Assembly (NCBI GenBank): GCA_015295805.1
Contig: DVEF01000041.1
Location: forward strand, 53,423-117,422
Length of the DNA stretch: 64,000 bases
DNA from: Geminocystis sp. M7585_C2015_104
GTDB taxonomy: Bacteria; Cyanobacteriota; Cyanobacteriia; Cyanobacteriales; Cyanobacteriaceae
Direction: 5' to 3'
In this document: positions 26,177 through 39,682 of the stretch, piece after piece
Position numbering within the stretch: the stretch's first letter is position 1
Layout: every line of letters begins with the position of its first letter
The notes under the pieces: generated by a model
The model's input: only the letters and a program-made list of their open reading frames with translations
Told to the model about the DNA's origin: nothing
Databases searched by the model: none
Program-made: the position numbers and the translations under genes

Positions 26177-27400
26177 TTATTCCCCTCCGGGGGAGTATTT
26201 TTTTGTCTCCCAACGAGAGAGGATAAGGGCGTTGGCGGCATTACCAATGACATTGATGACGGTTTTAAACCCATCTGTAAGACGGTCAACTCCGGCTACA
26301 ATAGCAATTCCCTCTACTGGTAAACCTGCCGCCGACAATACAGTAGCCATAGTGATTAGTGCCGAACCCGGTACTCCCGGGGTACTAAAGGATACAAAAA
26401 AGCTACTGACGGCAATAGAAGTGAGGAGGGGGAAGGTGATGGGGATATGATAGATTTGGGCGATGAAGAGGGCATTGAAGCCCTGTAAAATAGCAGAGCC
26501 ATCTCGTTTTAAGGCAGTGCCCAGGGGAATGGCAAAAGAGGCTATTTCTTGGGGTATTCCGTATTTTTTTTGTATGTTGTCCATCAAGACAGGCAAAACA
26601 GCATTGGAGCTGGCGGTACTAAAGGCTAGAATAAGAGACTGTGTCATGGCGTGTAATAGTTTGAGGGGTTTTTCTCCCATTGCCAGTAGGATCAGTATAT
26701 ACACCCCCACCATCAGAAGACTGGCCAAAAGTAGCCCAAAAACATAAAGCAGCAGTTGGAAGAGGATGTCAATGCCCTGGGTAGCAATCACCGAGGCGAT
26801 TAGGGCAAAAACTCCAACGGGGGCGTAATACAGGATCAAAAAGAGAGCCCTTTCGCTGAGGGCATACAGACTATCCATTAGGTCTACAAAGGGACGAGAC
26901 TTTTCTCCAGCCAGGGGGATAGCAATGGCAAACACTGCCGCGGAGAATATGACTTGTAAAAGATTCCCCTCCGTCAATGCCGCCAGAGGATTAGTGGGGA
27001 TAATCTTGAGTAGCCAGTCGATGATAGAAGGTTGAGAGGAGGTGATTGCCTGGGGATGGGGTAAATCTAAATCCGTTATCCCCTTACCCGGTTGTAACAC
27101 CAAAGCGGTTACTATACCAATAGTCAGGGCAATGATGGTGGTGACGGCATAACTTATTAACAGTTTGAGGGTATAACGCGCCAGCTGGGAGGCATTTTGG
27201 ACTTTAGAGAAGCCTACAATCAAGGAAGAGAAAACCAGGGGCACTACCAAGAATTGGATCAAACGCAGAAAGGAATCCCCTGCCGGTTGAAGGAAGTATT
27301 TCTCTATCCCGGGGATTTGACTGGGAAAGTAGCTGTTTAGAATATATCCTACTACAATGCCGAGACCCAGAGCAGCCAGAATGAGTGTCGATAGGGGCAT
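26177..27400 (-). CDS. Dicarboxylate/amino acid:cation symporter (DAACS family)
   Basis: A 407-aa secondary transporter with about 8 transmembrane helices and two re-entrant hairpins. The serine-rich HP1 motif reads AFSTASSNAVLP, and the TM7/HP2 region includes the FFVSFSTPGVPGSA segment. It imports glutamate, aspartate or C4-dicarboxylates with Na+ or H+ (family knowledge; substrate unassigned). It is downstream of pcyA by 48 bp in the same direction, and its 3' end meets the hli terminator. Confidence 0.87.
   Translation of the reverse strand: MPLSTLILAALGLGIVVGYILNSYFPSQIPGIEKYFLQPAGDSFLRLIQFLVVPLVFSSLIVGFSKVQNASQLARYTLKLLISYAVTTIIALTIGIVTALVLQPGKGITDLDLPHPQAITSSQPSIIDWLLKIIPTNPLAALTEGNLLQVIFSAAVFAIAIPLAGEKSRPFVDLMDSLYALSERALFLILYYAPVGVFALIASVIATQGIDILFQLLLYVFGLLLASLLMVGVYILILLAMGEKPLKLLHAMTQSLILAFSTASSNAVLPVLMDNIQKKYGIPQEIASFAIPLGTALKRDGSAILQGFNALFIAQIYHIPITFPLLTSIAVSSFFVSFSTPGVPGSALITMATVLSAAGLPVEGIAIVAGVDRLTDGFKTVINVIGNAANALILSRWETKKYSPGGE
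26179..26205 (+). terminator. Rho-independent terminator of hli
   Basis: ATTCCCC-TCC-GGGGGAGT (one G-U pair) followed by ATTTTTTT. It overlaps the last codons of the convergent symporter gene. Confidence 0.65.
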
Positions 27401-27448
27401 AAATGGCCATGAAGGGGTTTTATTGGTTCAGTTTAAGATCATAACTAA

Positions 27449-28195
27449 TCATTCATTAGCCGCTACTGGAACATCGAATAAGACATTAGTCATATATTTT
27501 TCGGCCCATTCCGCACCAAAGGCTTTTTCCAAGACACGACGGGTTTTATCATTTTGTTGTTGTTGGAGACAATAATTTTTTTGCCCCTCCAGATATATAA
27601 GTCTTTCCGAGGAGGAGACAGGGGTAGACTTAATGGCAATTCGACAGTGGATTGTCAGAAAATCTTGAACTCGATGGAGGAATGATTCTTCTTCTTCTGG
27701 ACAACTGGGGCGGACAAACAGACAATAGGGGGAGAAAATATCACCCCAGGGGGGCAATTGTCTGACATCCCTAAATTGGAGAGGTGTCAACTGGGATAAT
27801 TCTCGTTGATATTCAATGGGGAGGCTTTTATCGGGGGTTGTGGGAGACAAATCCACTATTGCCGCACTAATCCCCGCCTTCCCTGCCACTATATCACAAC
27901 CAAACATGGGAAGGGGATAATCAGCCCGGGGAAACATCACACAGTGGAGAATATCCAGACTCTTGCCCACTTTGGCCAATTCCAGGTGCATTTTACGGAA
28001 TTGGGGGGTATGGTAACAGCGATTTTGGATGGTTAACTTTTCCCCTTCTAATTTTCCTTCCACATAACCCAGTCCCTCTGGCAACTCATAGGGAGACAGA
28101 GACAGATATTCCTTCCAGGTTTTGACAATGATATTAGCCAGTTGCCCTATGAGGGGATGTAGTTGGTTGTTAAAATCAGAAGCAGAACTAGTCAT
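27449..28195 (-). CDS. pcyA: Phycocyanobilin:ferredoxin oxidoreductase
   Basis: A 248-aa radical bilin reductase that makes phycocyanobilin from biliverdin with four electrons from ferredoxin. The family core [20 protein letters not shown] is present with its conserved His in the active-site region, and the Asp of AAIVDLSP follows. The length matches. The chromophore serves phycobiliproteins and phytochromes, so phycobilisomes are expected in this organism. The 193-bp leader upstream contains two AAAAAAGTTT repeats at about 28346-28365. Confidence 0.94.
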   Translation of the reverse strand: MTSSASDFNNQLHPLIGQLANIIVKTWKEYLSLSPYELPEGLGYVEGKLEGEKLTIQNRCYHTPQFRKMHLELAKVGKSLDILHCVMFPRADYPLPMFGCDIVAGKAGISAAIVDLSPTTPDKSLPIEYQRELSQLTPLQFRDVRQLPPWGDIFSPYCLFVRPSCPEEEESFLHRVQDFLTIHCRIAIKSTPVSSSERLIYLEGQKNYCLQQQQNDKTRRVLEKAFGAEWAEKYMTNVLFDVPVAANE

Positions 28196-28388
28196 AGAAT
28201 TTTTTTATAATCAAATCAGTGTGAGTTTCGCTATGATTGGGTCTCACCTGAGAACAAATACTAGCACTTAGTGTACCATTGAATTATGTTTAATTTCGGC
28301 TGGAGGCAGTAGGGGTTTATAATCATAAGCCTAGGGGAGAGCTTAAAAAAGTTTAAAAAAGTTTAAATTTGTTTGTGTTTTTACCTGT

Positions 28389-29387
28389 CTAAACCCGTTT
28401 AAGGGCAATAGCCACCAGGATAGCAATACCGAAGGCGAAACGATACCAGACAAAAATCCAGGTGCTTTGCCTTTGGAGGTAACGGATTAACCAAGCAATA
28501 GAAAGATAGGAAAATATGGCAGAGGAGAGAAGGGCAACCGATAGGGGGAAAATCTGATGGGTGGGGAAACTCGTACTAAAAACCTCCTTCAATTCCACCA
28601 CTCCGGCCAAGGTGATGGCGGGGATGCCCAGGAGGAAGGAAAAACGGGCGGCAGTGCTTCTTTGTAGATTCAGAAATAGTGCAGCCGTAATTGTGGCTCC
28701 AGAGCGAGAGACACCGGGGATTAAAGCAAGAGTTTGCGCCAAGCCGATTAGAATCCCATCCCACACCGATAAACTTTCCCAAGTGCGTTTAGGGCGGGCG
28801 AATTTTTCTGCCAAAGCCAAAAGACTAGCCATCAGGAGGGAGGCAAGGGCAATGGTAGTCATGCTGCGGAATACAGAATTGTCTAAGTCCTTTACAAACA
28901 ACTTCAGCAGCAAGCCCCCTATTATAATAGGGACGGTCCCCACCACAATCCCCACACCCATTTTAAACTCCAGGGACCCGTAATCTCTTCGTCTTACAGA
29001 ACTTATAACACCTTCTACTACTCCAGTTAAATCTTCCCAAAAATACCAAAGGACGGCTACGATACTACCTAGTTGGATAATAGCACTAAAGGTGACACCA
29101 GGGTCACCCCAGCCTAACGCTACCGGAATAACCTTCAGATGGGCAGTGCTGCTAATAGGTATGAATTCTGTCAACCCCTGCACCATTCCCAGGGAGAAAG
29201 CCTGAAATACGTTCATATTATCTTTGACTGCCCCCTCGCCAACTCCAGTAGCAGCTTTGGAGAAGACAAGGGGTTGCCAAAACAGGGCCAACAGGAAGCC
29301 ACCGGCAATGCCAGAAAGGAGTGTGTAACCTACAGAAACACGAAAAAACCTAAACATGACTTGGTTATGAGGAGGCAGCAATGACAT
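28389..29387 (-). CDS. uppP: Undecaprenyl-diphosphatase (UppP/BacA)
   Basis: A 332-aa membrane enzyme that recycles undecaprenyl diphosphate for peptidoglycan and polysaccharide synthesis. The catalytic motifs are FIPISSTAHLKV and PGVSRSGATI. Relative to the usual bacterial start (MNVFQAFSLGMVQG, residue 58 here), it has a 57-aa N-terminal extension with an extra hydrophobic helix, seen in other cyanobacterial members. An in-frame ATG at residue 58 exists, so the start is not certain. Confidence 0.92.
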   Translation of the reverse strand: MSLLPPHNQVMFRFFRVSVGYTLLSGIAGGFLLALFWQPLVFSKAATGVGEGAVKDNMNVFQAFSLGMVQGLTEFIPISSTAHLKVIPVALGWGDPGVTFSAIIQLGSIVAVLWYFWEDLTGVVEGVISSVRRRDYGSLEFKMGVGIVVGTVPIIIGGLLLKLFVKDLDNSVFRSMTTIALASLLMASLLALAEKFARPKRTWESLSVWDGILIGLAQTLALIPGVSRSGATITAALFLNLQRSTAARFSFLLGIPAITLAGVVELKEVFSTSFPTHQIFPLSVALLSSAIFSYLSIAWLIRYLQRQSTWIFVWYRFAFGIAILVAIALKRV

Positions 29388-29443
29388 TATATGCCAAACC
29401 CTATCATATGCCTAGACAGAAAATAATCAACAGCCGGACAAAA

Positions 29444-30097
29444 TCAAGACTGAGACAAAGCAGACTGTAAGGTCAGTGCTACCCTTTCACAAATGCCTTC
29501 AATCCACCTTTCATCTTGTTTGGTGTAACTGCGGGGGATATTGGTAGCCACGATAAAAACCCCTTCCTTTGTCAGGGGAAGACATATTAAACCCTGGATG
29601 TTAGGGGGAAGATAGTCAAACTCAATTTTCCCTGGGTAGTGTTTCAAGTCTACCAGATAAACTGGCTTTTGGCTTTCCATCACCCGTTTGAGGATACTCC
29701 CCTCCTTGACGGTTTCTGCCTTTCCCAGAATCCCCCGTCTTAGAAGAGTCCTCCCCCGATAGTATACTACCACGGACTTGGTAACAGTATTGCTGAGGAT
29801 AAGATGACTGGCCCACGCCAAATCAGTTTTTACTGCCCCTGGCAAATCCGGTGCTAAGAAAAACCCCTCCTCTCCTTCCAAGACAACACTTTCGGGGGGA
29901 GTCGGGTTGATTTGACGCAGCAAAATCGCGGTAACCAGCAAAGCCGCAGACAGTATAATCCCTAACGCATCTGAGCGCGCCTGAGAGTCAGATACATAGG
30001 GAGTAGTCAGACGATTGAGCAAAAGGGCGACTCCCCCCACTACTCCCGCCACTAGGGGAAAATTTCCAACCCACTGATTATCTTTTTTTCCTGCCAT
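29444..30097 (-). CDS. Cofactor assembly of complex C subunit B (CCB-like) protein
   Basis: A 217-aa protein with two N-terminal transmembrane helices (about residues 14-32 and 44-62) and a GAF-like soluble domain (LPPNIQGLICLPL; FIVATNIPRSY). It belongs to the CCB2/CCB4-type family that attaches haem ci to cytochrome b6 in thylakoids (family knowledge). It is 74 bp downstream of rpaB in the same direction. Confidence 0.8.
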   Translation of the reverse strand: MAGKKDNQWVGNFPLVAGVVGGVALLLNRLTTPYVSDSQARSDALGIILSAALLVTAILLRQINPTPPESVVLEGEEGFFLAPDLPGAVKTDLAWASHLILSNTVTKSVVVYYRGRTLLRRGILGKAETVKEGSILKRVMESQKPVYLVDLKHYPGKIEFDYLPPNIQGLICLPLTKEGVFIVATNIPRSYTKQDERWIEGICERVALTLQSALSQS

Positions 30098-30171
30098 AGC
30101 CCATAGCCAACAAGCCGTTTCCCCTTAGTGACAGGGGTGGTCCGAGCTCTTATAAAACATTATAATACAGC

Positions 30172-30915
30172 CTATTTCTCCTTATTTTTCTTCTCCCCCG
30201 GTTCTGTAATACGTTGGAAGAGATAACCGGTGCCCCTTGCGGTGAGGATCAATTCCGGGTTACTAGGATCATCCTCCAGTTTTGCCCGCAGACGGGATAT
30301 ATGCACATCCACTACCCGCGTATCCACATGTCTTTCTGGAGTATAACCCCATACCTCTTGTAGTATTTCAGCCCGGGAGAAAGGCTCACCAGAGCGACTT
30401 ACCAGCAACTCCAGGAGGCTAAACTCCATGCCGGTAAGGCGGATACGTTGATCTCCTTTATAAACCTGTCTTTTGTTAGTGTCAATTTTAATAGAATTAA
30501 TACAGATAACACCAGAACTAGGGATGCCAGCATTGTTAGACTTGTCCACCCGCCGCAAAACCGAACGAATCCGAGCCTCTAATTCCTTGGGGGAGAAGGG
30601 CTTAACCACATAGTCGTCGGCACCCAGTTCCAGGCCTGTAATACGATCAGCTACATCCCCCAAGGCGGTCAGCATGATTATGGGAATGTCAGACTCCTTC
30701 CGCAACTCCTGACATACCCCATAACCATCCAGTTTGGGCATCATCACATCCAGCACCACCAAATCCGGTTGGGTTTTGCGGAAAACCTCTAACGCCTCCT
30801 CTCCGTCGGCAGCAGTTACCACGTCATAACCAATCATGGAAAGACGGGTTTCTAGAATCCGACGGATGCTAGCCTCGTCATCTACTACTAAGATTTTCTC
30901 CTTGCGGTTTTCCAA
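30172..30915 (-). CDS. rpaB: Response regulator RpaB (Ycf27)
   Basis: A 247-aa OmpR/PhoB-type regulator. The receiver domain has the acidic pair (VVDDEAS), phosphoacceptor Asp in LVVLDVMMPK, and Lys in YVVKPFSP. The winged-helix DNA-binding domain ends in RGTGYLFQ. It pairs with NblS and binds HLR1 sites to control photosynthesis and high-light genes. The only fitting start is TTG at 30915, with AGAGG 9 nt upstream, so an essential regulator uses a weak start codon here. sasA, whose partner RpaA competes with RpaB, is in the same window. Confidence 0.93.
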   Translation of the reverse strand: MENRKEKILVVDDEASIRRILETRLSMIGYDVVTAADGEEALEVFRKTQPDLVVLDVMMPKLDGYGVCQELRKESDIPIIMLTALGDVADRITGLELGADDYVVKPFSPKELEARIRSVLRRVDKSNNAGIPSSGVICINSIKIDTNKRQVYKGDQRIRLTGMEFSLLELLVSRSGEPFSRAEILQEVWGYTPERHVDTRVVDVHISRLRAKLEDDPSNPELILTARGTGYLFQRITEPGEKKNKEK

Positions 30916-31085
30916 CTTCCTACACCTCTTGTAAATCTACTACACTCCTTTCAGGATCTAGTGTATAAGAAAATAAGCCTATTTGAAAACAAAGGGGTTT
31001 CTAAGAGGCAGTAATAAAAATTAAAAGTCCAGTCCGAGAAAATAGTGTTAGCCTAGAGGTAGAAGCCTCAGGGTATGTCAAAACC

Positions 31086-31388
31086 ATGTCCGCATCAGAT
31101 GCCGTCTCCAGAAGCAGCAGTAGAGACTTGGAGCAGGAGGCGTTGAGACGTTTTCGGCTTCTTGCCCCCATTATACCTCCCAGCTGTAAAGTTTATCGGG
31201 AAACCTGGAATAACAACACTGCTGTCTGTCTGGACTTCCAACACTGTCCCCTAGAATTAGAGAGGGTAAAGGAAAATACCCCCATCCTAATGACAGCCCT
31301 AGAAACACTGGGATTGGGCAAGTCTATTATCTTCCGCGAAGGCAATCATATAAGAGGCTGGCGTAATCTTCTCAAATTTTCCCCTTAG
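31086..31388 (+). CDS. Conserved hypothetical protein (100 aa)
   Basis: A 100-aa soluble protein with a Ser-rich N-terminus and a compact C-terminal part with ETWNNNTAVCLDF and RGWRNLLKFSP. No signal peptide or membrane helix. I do not recognise the family beyond similarity to small cyanobacterial hypotheticals. It is divergent from rpaB and upstream of der, separated by a palindrome-rich spacer. Confidence 0.55.
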   Translation: MSASDAVSRSSSRDLEQEALRRFRLLAPIIPPSCKVYRETWNNNTAVCLDFQHCPLELERVKENTPILMTALETLGLGKSIIFREGNHIRGWRNLLKFSP

Positions 31389-31426
31389 GTCCTAATCTTG
31401 TAGCTTAAATATCACACTTGTTACAG

Positions 31427-31461
31427 CCCCCAAAGGGGGTGTTGGGGTATAATATTATACC
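31427..31461. promoter_or_regulatory. Hairpin plus 16-bp palindrome overlapping a -10 box upstream of der
   Basis: CCCCC-AAA-GGGGG (31427-31439) is followed by a perfect palindrome GGTATAATATTATACC (31446-31461). The palindrome contains TATAAT at 31448-31453, a likely -10 box for der (start 31491). A repressor operator or a bidirectional promoter are both possible. No U-run follows the hairpin, so it is not a clear terminator. Confidence 0.4.
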
Positions 31462-31490
31462 TGCTCTTAGTCATATTCCTTGTCACCCCT

Positions 31491-32852
31491 ATGCTTCCAG
31501 TAGTAGCTGTAATCGGCAGGCCCAATGTGGGAAAGTCTGCCCTTGTTAATCGTCTCTGTGGGGAAAGGGAGTCCATCGTTTTCGATGAGCCTGGCATTAC
31601 TAGAGATCGTACCTATAGACGTGCCTTTTGGCAAGATCGAGAATTCCAAGTAGTAGACACCGGTGGACTCGTATTTGACGATGATACCGAATTTTTACCC
31701 CTAATTCGAGAACAAGCCTTCTTGGCACTAAGGGAAGCAAGTGTGGCAATTTTTGTGGTAGATGGACAAATGGGGCTTACCCCCGGTGACATGGAAATCG
31801 CCGACTGGTTGCGTCATCAGCCCGTTCCTGTAGTTGTTGCTGTAAACAAATGTGAGTCAGAGAGACAGGGAGCCCTCCAGGCGGCAGAATTCTGGAATTT
31901 GGGCCTGGGTGAACCAATACCTATCTCTGCTATCCATGGTAACGGCACTGGGGAACTTTTAGACGCTGTAGTCAAGTATCTCCCCCCCGTAGATGAGTTA
32001 CCAGAGGTAGAAGAAACCAAGGTGGCTATTATAGGACGTCCCAATGTCGGTAAGTCCAGTCTGTTAAATGCCCTAACCGGTGAGAAAAGGGCCATTGTCA
32101 GCCCCATTCCTGGCACCACCAGAGACGCTATTGACACCCTAGTAGAGAGAAACGGCAAGGTGTACCGTATAATCGACACCGCCGGCATCCGTCGCAAGAA
32201 AAACGTAGAATATGGCGCAGAGTTTTTTGGCATCAACCGCGCCTTCAAAGCCATCCGTCGCGCTGATGTGGTACTGCTGGTTATCGATGTGTTAGAAGGT
32301 GTTACAGACCAGGATCAGAAACTGGCCGGTAGAATCATTGACGAGGGGAAAGCCTGTGTCATCGTAGTCAACAAGTGGGATGCCGTGCCCAATAAGGACT
32401 CTTATACCATATATCAGTATGACCAGGCCATTGCCACCCGTCTCTACTTCATGGATTGGGCCCATCGCATTTTCGTCTCCGCCCTCACCGGCAAACGCGT
32501 CGAGAAAATTTTGGACTTGGTAGACGCCGCCGCCGAAGGGCATAAACAACGGGCTAGCACCTCTGTAATTAATGATGTTATTCAAGAAGCAGTCCGATGG
32601 CGTACACCCCCCACTAATCGACAAGGCAAGCAGGGTAAAATCTACTATGGCACCCAGGTGGCTACCCAACCCCCCACTATTGCCCTATTTGTAAACGACC
32701 CTGACCGTTTTGATGAGAATTACCGTCGCTATCTTGAGGGCCAATTCCGTGAAAATCTTGGTTTCCATGGCACTCCTATTCGATTAATTTGGCGTGGTAA
32801 AAGTCAAAGAGAAGGCGAAAAAATGAGCAAAAATAGGGCTACTAAGGTCTAG
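31491..32852 (+). CDS. der: Ribosome-assembly GTPase Der (EngA)
   Basis: A 453-aa double GTPase. G1 motifs occur twice: [14 protein letters not shown] (residues 8-21) and [14 protein letters not shown] (about 182-195). Each is followed by a DTGG/DTAG and an NKCE/NKWD motif. The C-terminal KH-like domain contains [12 protein letters not shown]. It is needed for 50S subunit maturation. The stop codon shares CTAG with the convergent Ap4A phosphorylase gene. Confidence 0.95.
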   Translation: MLPVVAVIGRPNVGKSALVNRLCGERESIVFDEPGITRDRTYRRAFWQDREFQVVDTGGLVFDDDTEFLPLIREQAFLALREASVAIFVVDGQMGLTPGDMEIADWLRHQPVPVVVAVNKCESERQGALQAAEFWNLGLGEPIPISAIHGNGTGELLDAVVKYLPPVDELPEVEETKVAIIGRPNVGKSSLLNALTGEKRAIVSPIPGTTRDAIDTLVERNGKVYRIIDTAGIRRKKNVEYGAEFFGINRAFKAIRRADVVLLVIDVLEGVTDQDQKLAGRIIDEGKACVIVVNKWDAVPNKDSYTIYQYDQAIATRLYFMDWAHRIFVSALTGKRVEKILDLVDAAAEGHKQRASTSVINDVIQEAVRWRTPPTNRQGKQGKIYYGTQVATQPPTIALFVNDPDRFDENYRRYLEGQFRENLGFHGTPIRLIWRGKSQREGEKMSKNRATKV

Positions 32853-33847
32853 TCCCTCTCTTGTATTTCCTCCTTCCACTCCTCTTTTTCTACCCCCACC
32901 TTCGCCAATATTTTCAAAGGCTTATGTTTCTCCACCGTTGCCAATTGTTCTTCATTTTTTACTAACAAATTCCCGGCAAATCCCAAAGAGTTAACGGATA
33001 TTGACTTAAATTTCTCCTTTCTCCTTGGCACTAACATCATCCAATCCTGAGTCACTAACAAATTGTAGTCTTTTCTCGGCACCTTGCCTCTTACTTCTAT
33101 TGACAAATCCTCCAACATGCTGCGATAATATTCATAACTAATCCTTCCCATTACCCCCGGCGAATTGTTGAGCTCTTCTTGGGGAAAAAAGGCAATTTTA
33201 TGTACAAAACTTAGTTCATCAATGGTAAATAAACCCCGTTTTCCTTGGTAAGATAGCACCAGCCTGTCAATGGGTATGTTGCTTAAATTTTCATCAGAAA
33301 ATTCCGGTATGAACTGCAGGTGTTTATGAGGTTGAGACGCCCCGGACAGTCTGCCACCGTTATAAAACCCTAACCCTCTAACCTCCCCTAAAATTGTCCA
33401 GAGGGCCACAAAATCCGACTCTGTCAATAATTCCCACTGAGATTCAAACTCCCTAGTTACAATCAAAACATGATGATTCACCACATTAAACTTGTTTAAT
33501 ATAGCCACATGTCTTTCCCCCACATCCCCCACATATAAATTCTTATCATAGGGCAAAAAGGGATTGAAATTGGGATTTTTCTTCTCCTCCTCCTTTTGTT
33601 TTTTCTTAGCCTCCTCCTTTTTGGCCAAATTATCTACCACCCTCACCACAAAAGCAATGCCATTTTCTTCTATAATTCTCCGGTTACATGGAATGGAATT
33701 GATAGCCTTTAACTCCACTGCCCTCCGGGTGGCGTCTGTTATTTTTTGCCACCAATTTTTATGATTATCAACCATCTTTATTATCCCAATATTCTTCGGC
33801 ACTAATCTAGTATATAACAAGGCAGAATCTCGTGATAAAGTCGGCAA
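32849..33847 (-). CDS. Ap4A phosphorylase / ATP adenylyltransferase
   Basis: A 332-aa HIT-superfamily enzyme that phosphorolyses diadenosine tetraphosphate to ADP and ATP. The catalytic His motif reads [10 protein letters not shown]. An N-terminal domain with a Lys/Glu-rich insert (about residues 78-92) and the C-terminal [19 protein letters not shown] region support the call. The likely start could also be ATG at residue 25 (MVDNHKNWW). The stop overlaps that of der by 4 bp. Confidence 0.88.
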   Translation of the reverse strand: MPTLSRDSALLYTRLVPKNIGIIKMVDNHKNWWQKITDATRRAVELKAINSIPCNRRIIEENGIAFVVRVVDNLAKKEEAKKKQKEEEKKNPNFNPFLPYDKNLYVGDVGERHVAILNKFNVVNHHVLIVTREFESQWELLTESDFVALWTILGEVRGLGFYNGGRLSGASQPHKHLQFIPEFSDENLSNIPIDRLVLSYQGKRGLFTIDELSFVHKIAFFPQEELNNSPGVMGRISYEYYRSMLEDLSIEVRGKVPRKDYNLLVTQDWMMLVPRRKEKFKSISVNSLGFAGNLLVKNEEQLATVEKHKPLKILAKVGVEKEEWKEEIQERD

Positions 33848-33992
33848 ACCTCCCGAAATAACTCAAAATAAACAATACCCAATATTCTCCCTACTATCAG
33901 GTGTTAGAGAAGGAAAATTCAATCACACCCAGAATGAATCAAATAGTTGCAGTCAATACAGGTTAGCTAAAATAAAATAGAGTCTGAGGTGA

Positions 33993-37762
<3,770 letters not shown>

Positions 37763-37795
37763 AAAACCCCAGTTTATTATTATTCAAAAATCCCC

Positions 37796-38299
37796 CTAAT
37801 CGAAAAAAAATCGAGTGACTACTTTCCGTTGTTCGTCAGCTTCTTTACAAGTCTGCAAGAGGGTATGACTGTCATGAAAGGCAAAACAAATCAGCTGCTG
37901 ACAACGGGAAATAATCTCTCGATTACAAATAGCACTAGCCTCGCCAAGGGAAAGATGATCGTTTTGCGGGTTTTCCACTAGGTGAATTACCTGTTTTAGT
38001 TGCTCTTGGGATTCCCTTGGCTGGCGAGACAGACTCTGAGGTAAAATAACAGTAAGCATGTTGGGGTCGGCGCGCATGGCTCCTCGGATGGCGGCAGCAT
38101 TCGTGCCAGAGGCGCCAGAAGTGATGATCCTGTTACCCTGTAATACAAGAGCATAACTCATCATCTCGATCAAGTACTGATGAGTGATTGGCACATGACG
38201 GGAACCGAGAATAGCTATTTTCTTCCCGCCAGTCTGTTGAATAGCCGCCAACTCCTGTGCCAAGGTGTCGATTTTGGGAATCTCTAGTGATTGACTCAA
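37796..38299 (-). CDS. DprA-like Rossmann-fold protein (DNA recombination-mediator A family)
   Basis: A 167-aa protein with a nucleotide-type Rossmann core: KIAILGSRHVPI, RIITSGASGTNAAAIRG and an Asp/Glu-containing tail. It resembles the DprA/LOG superfamily without the C-terminal winged helix or N-terminal HhH of true DprA at 7210. Cyanobacterial relatives are annotated as DNA recombination-mediator protein A. The biochemical role is unproven. Confidence 0.7.
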   Translation of the reverse strand: MSQSLEIPKIDTLAQELAAIQQTGGKKIAILGSRHVPITHQYLIEMMSYALVLQGNRIITSGASGTNAAAIRGAMRADPNMLTVILPQSLSRQPRESQEQLKQVIHLVENPQNDHLSLGEASAICNREIISRCQQLICFAFHDSHTLLQTCKEADEQRKVVTRFFFD

Positions 38300-38390
38300 A
38301 GACCGTCCACTGAACCTTAGTTTTTTCTTGATATTCTAACAGATAGTAGCTCCCACCCAGCCAACTTTCCCTCCATTTTTACCCCCGGTA

Positions 38391-38419
38391 TTGCCTTTTC
38401 CCCTCCCGGGTGATATAAT
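38391..38419 (+). promoter_or_regulatory. Promoter of tRNA-Val: TTGCCT-17 bp-TATAAT
   Basis: The -35 is at 38391-38396 and the -10 at 38414-38419, with TG at 38411-38412 making an extended -10. The tRNA starts 12 bp after the -10. Confidence 0.75.
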
Positions 38420-38431
38420 AGAAGGGTGCAG

Positions 38432-38505
38432 GGGCGTATAGCTCAGCTGGTTAGAGTGCATCGTTGACATCGATGAGGTCGCCCGTTCGAGCCGGGCTAC
38501 GCCCA
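38432..38505 (+). tRNA. tRNA-Val(GAC)
   Basis: A 74-nt cloverleaf: acceptor GGGCGTA pairs with TACGCCC, D-arm GCTC...GAGT, anticodon stem CATCG/CGATG with loop TTGACAT, anticodon GAC at 38466-38468, T-arm GCCCG-TTCGAGC-CGGGC, discriminator A. CCA is not encoded. Confidence 0.95.
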
Positions 38506-38531
38506 TTTTTTTTTATGGGGGGAGAGGTAGA

Positions 38532-39665
38532 ATGTTAGTTTATGGGGAACACTACCGCACCATCTGGCTGAAACCCGAGGACGACACTACAATACAAGTA
38601 ATAGACCAACGGTATCTACCCCATCAGTTTGTCATTGAAGACTTGACCACCCTAGAAGAGGTGTGTGTAGCTATCCAGGAAATGCATGTGAGGGGTGCGG
38701 GGGTGATAGGGGCTACGGCAGCCTTTGGCATGTATATTGCCAGTGTAGAGGCACAGAAGAAGGGGATTACCCAAGTACAGTCTTTCTTGCAAGAAGCGGC
38801 TACCCTCCTGAAGGCCACTCGCCCTACCGCCGTTACCCTGTCTTGGGCGGTAAATCGGCAGTTACAAGCTATCGCTCCTTTAGGCAATAACATAGAGGCT
38901 ATAAGGGAAACCACCCTGATGGTGGCCAAAGACATAGCGGAAGAGGATGTGGACTGTTGTCGTCGTATAGGGCAACACGGTGTTAAACTCATTGAGGGAA
39001 TTAGCCAGAGAAAGGGAGGTGACACGGTTAATATCCTAACCCACTGTAATGCTGGCTGGTTAGGGTGTGTGGACTATGGTACAGCCACCGCCCCCATCTA
39101 CCAAGCCCACAACCAGGGCATAAAAGTGCATGTTTGGGTGGATGAAACCCGTCCCAGAAACCAGGGCGCTAGCCTCACCGCCTGGGAGTTAGGGCAACAG
39201 GGGGTTCCTCATACCGTAATACCCGATAATACCGGCGGCCACCTGATGCAACATGGCATGGTAGATCTAGTAATTACAGGGTGTGATAGGGCTACATACA
39301 CAGGGGATGTGGCAAACAAAATAGGCACTTATCTAAAGGCCCTTGCCGCCAAGGACAATAATATCCCCTTTTATGTGGCCCTTCCCTATTCCGCCTTCGA
39401 TTGGGATATTGCTGACGGTATTACCCAAATACCCATTGAACAGCGGGACCCGCGAGAGGTAAAGTACGTAAGGGGTTTATGTGATGATGGTATAATCCGA
39501 GAAGTTTTAATTACACCCCCCTTCTCCCCAGCCGCCAACTATGGTTTTGATGTTACCCCTGCTCGTTTGATTACGGGTTTTATCACCGAAAGGGGTATTT
39601 GTCAAGCCACTACCGAGGGAATTTTTAGTCTTTATCCGGAAAAGAGAAAACAATCTTCCTATTAG
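38532..39665 (+). CDS. mtnA: S-methyl-5-thioribose-1-phosphate isomerase
   Basis: A 377-aa member of the eIF2B-like family that opens 5-methylthioribose-1-phosphate to the ribulose form in methionine salvage. Family marks are RGAGVIGATAAFGMY (loop), the catalytic Cys in THCNAGW and catalytic Asp in GCDRATYTGDVANKIG. Length is standard. It starts 26 bp after the tRNA-Val. Other mtn genes are not in the window. Confidence 0.93.
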   Translation: MLVYGEHYRTIWLKPEDDTTIQVIDQRYLPHQFVIEDLTTLEEVCVAIQEMHVRGAGVIGATAAFGMYIASVEAQKKGITQVQSFLQEAATLLKATRPTAVTLSWAVNRQLQAIAPLGNNIEAIRETTLMVAKDIAEEDVDCCRRIGQHGVKLIEGISQRKGGDTVNILTHCNAGWLGCVDYGTATAPIYQAHNQGIKVHVWVDETRPRNQGASLTAWELGQQGVPHTVIPDNTGGHLMQHGMVDLVITGCDRATYTGDVANKIGTYLKALAAKDNNIPFYVALPYSAFDWDIADGITQIPIEQRDPREVKYVRGLCDDGIIREVLITPPFSPAANYGFDVTPARLITGFITERGICQATTEGIFSLYPEKRKQSSY

Positions 39666-39682
39666 GGGTCAGTTTATAGGGT

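Noticed and set aside
28340..28370. AAAAAAGTTT repeats before pcyA as a regulatory array
   Set aside because: Only two copies in AT-rich DNA; too little to separate from simple sequence.
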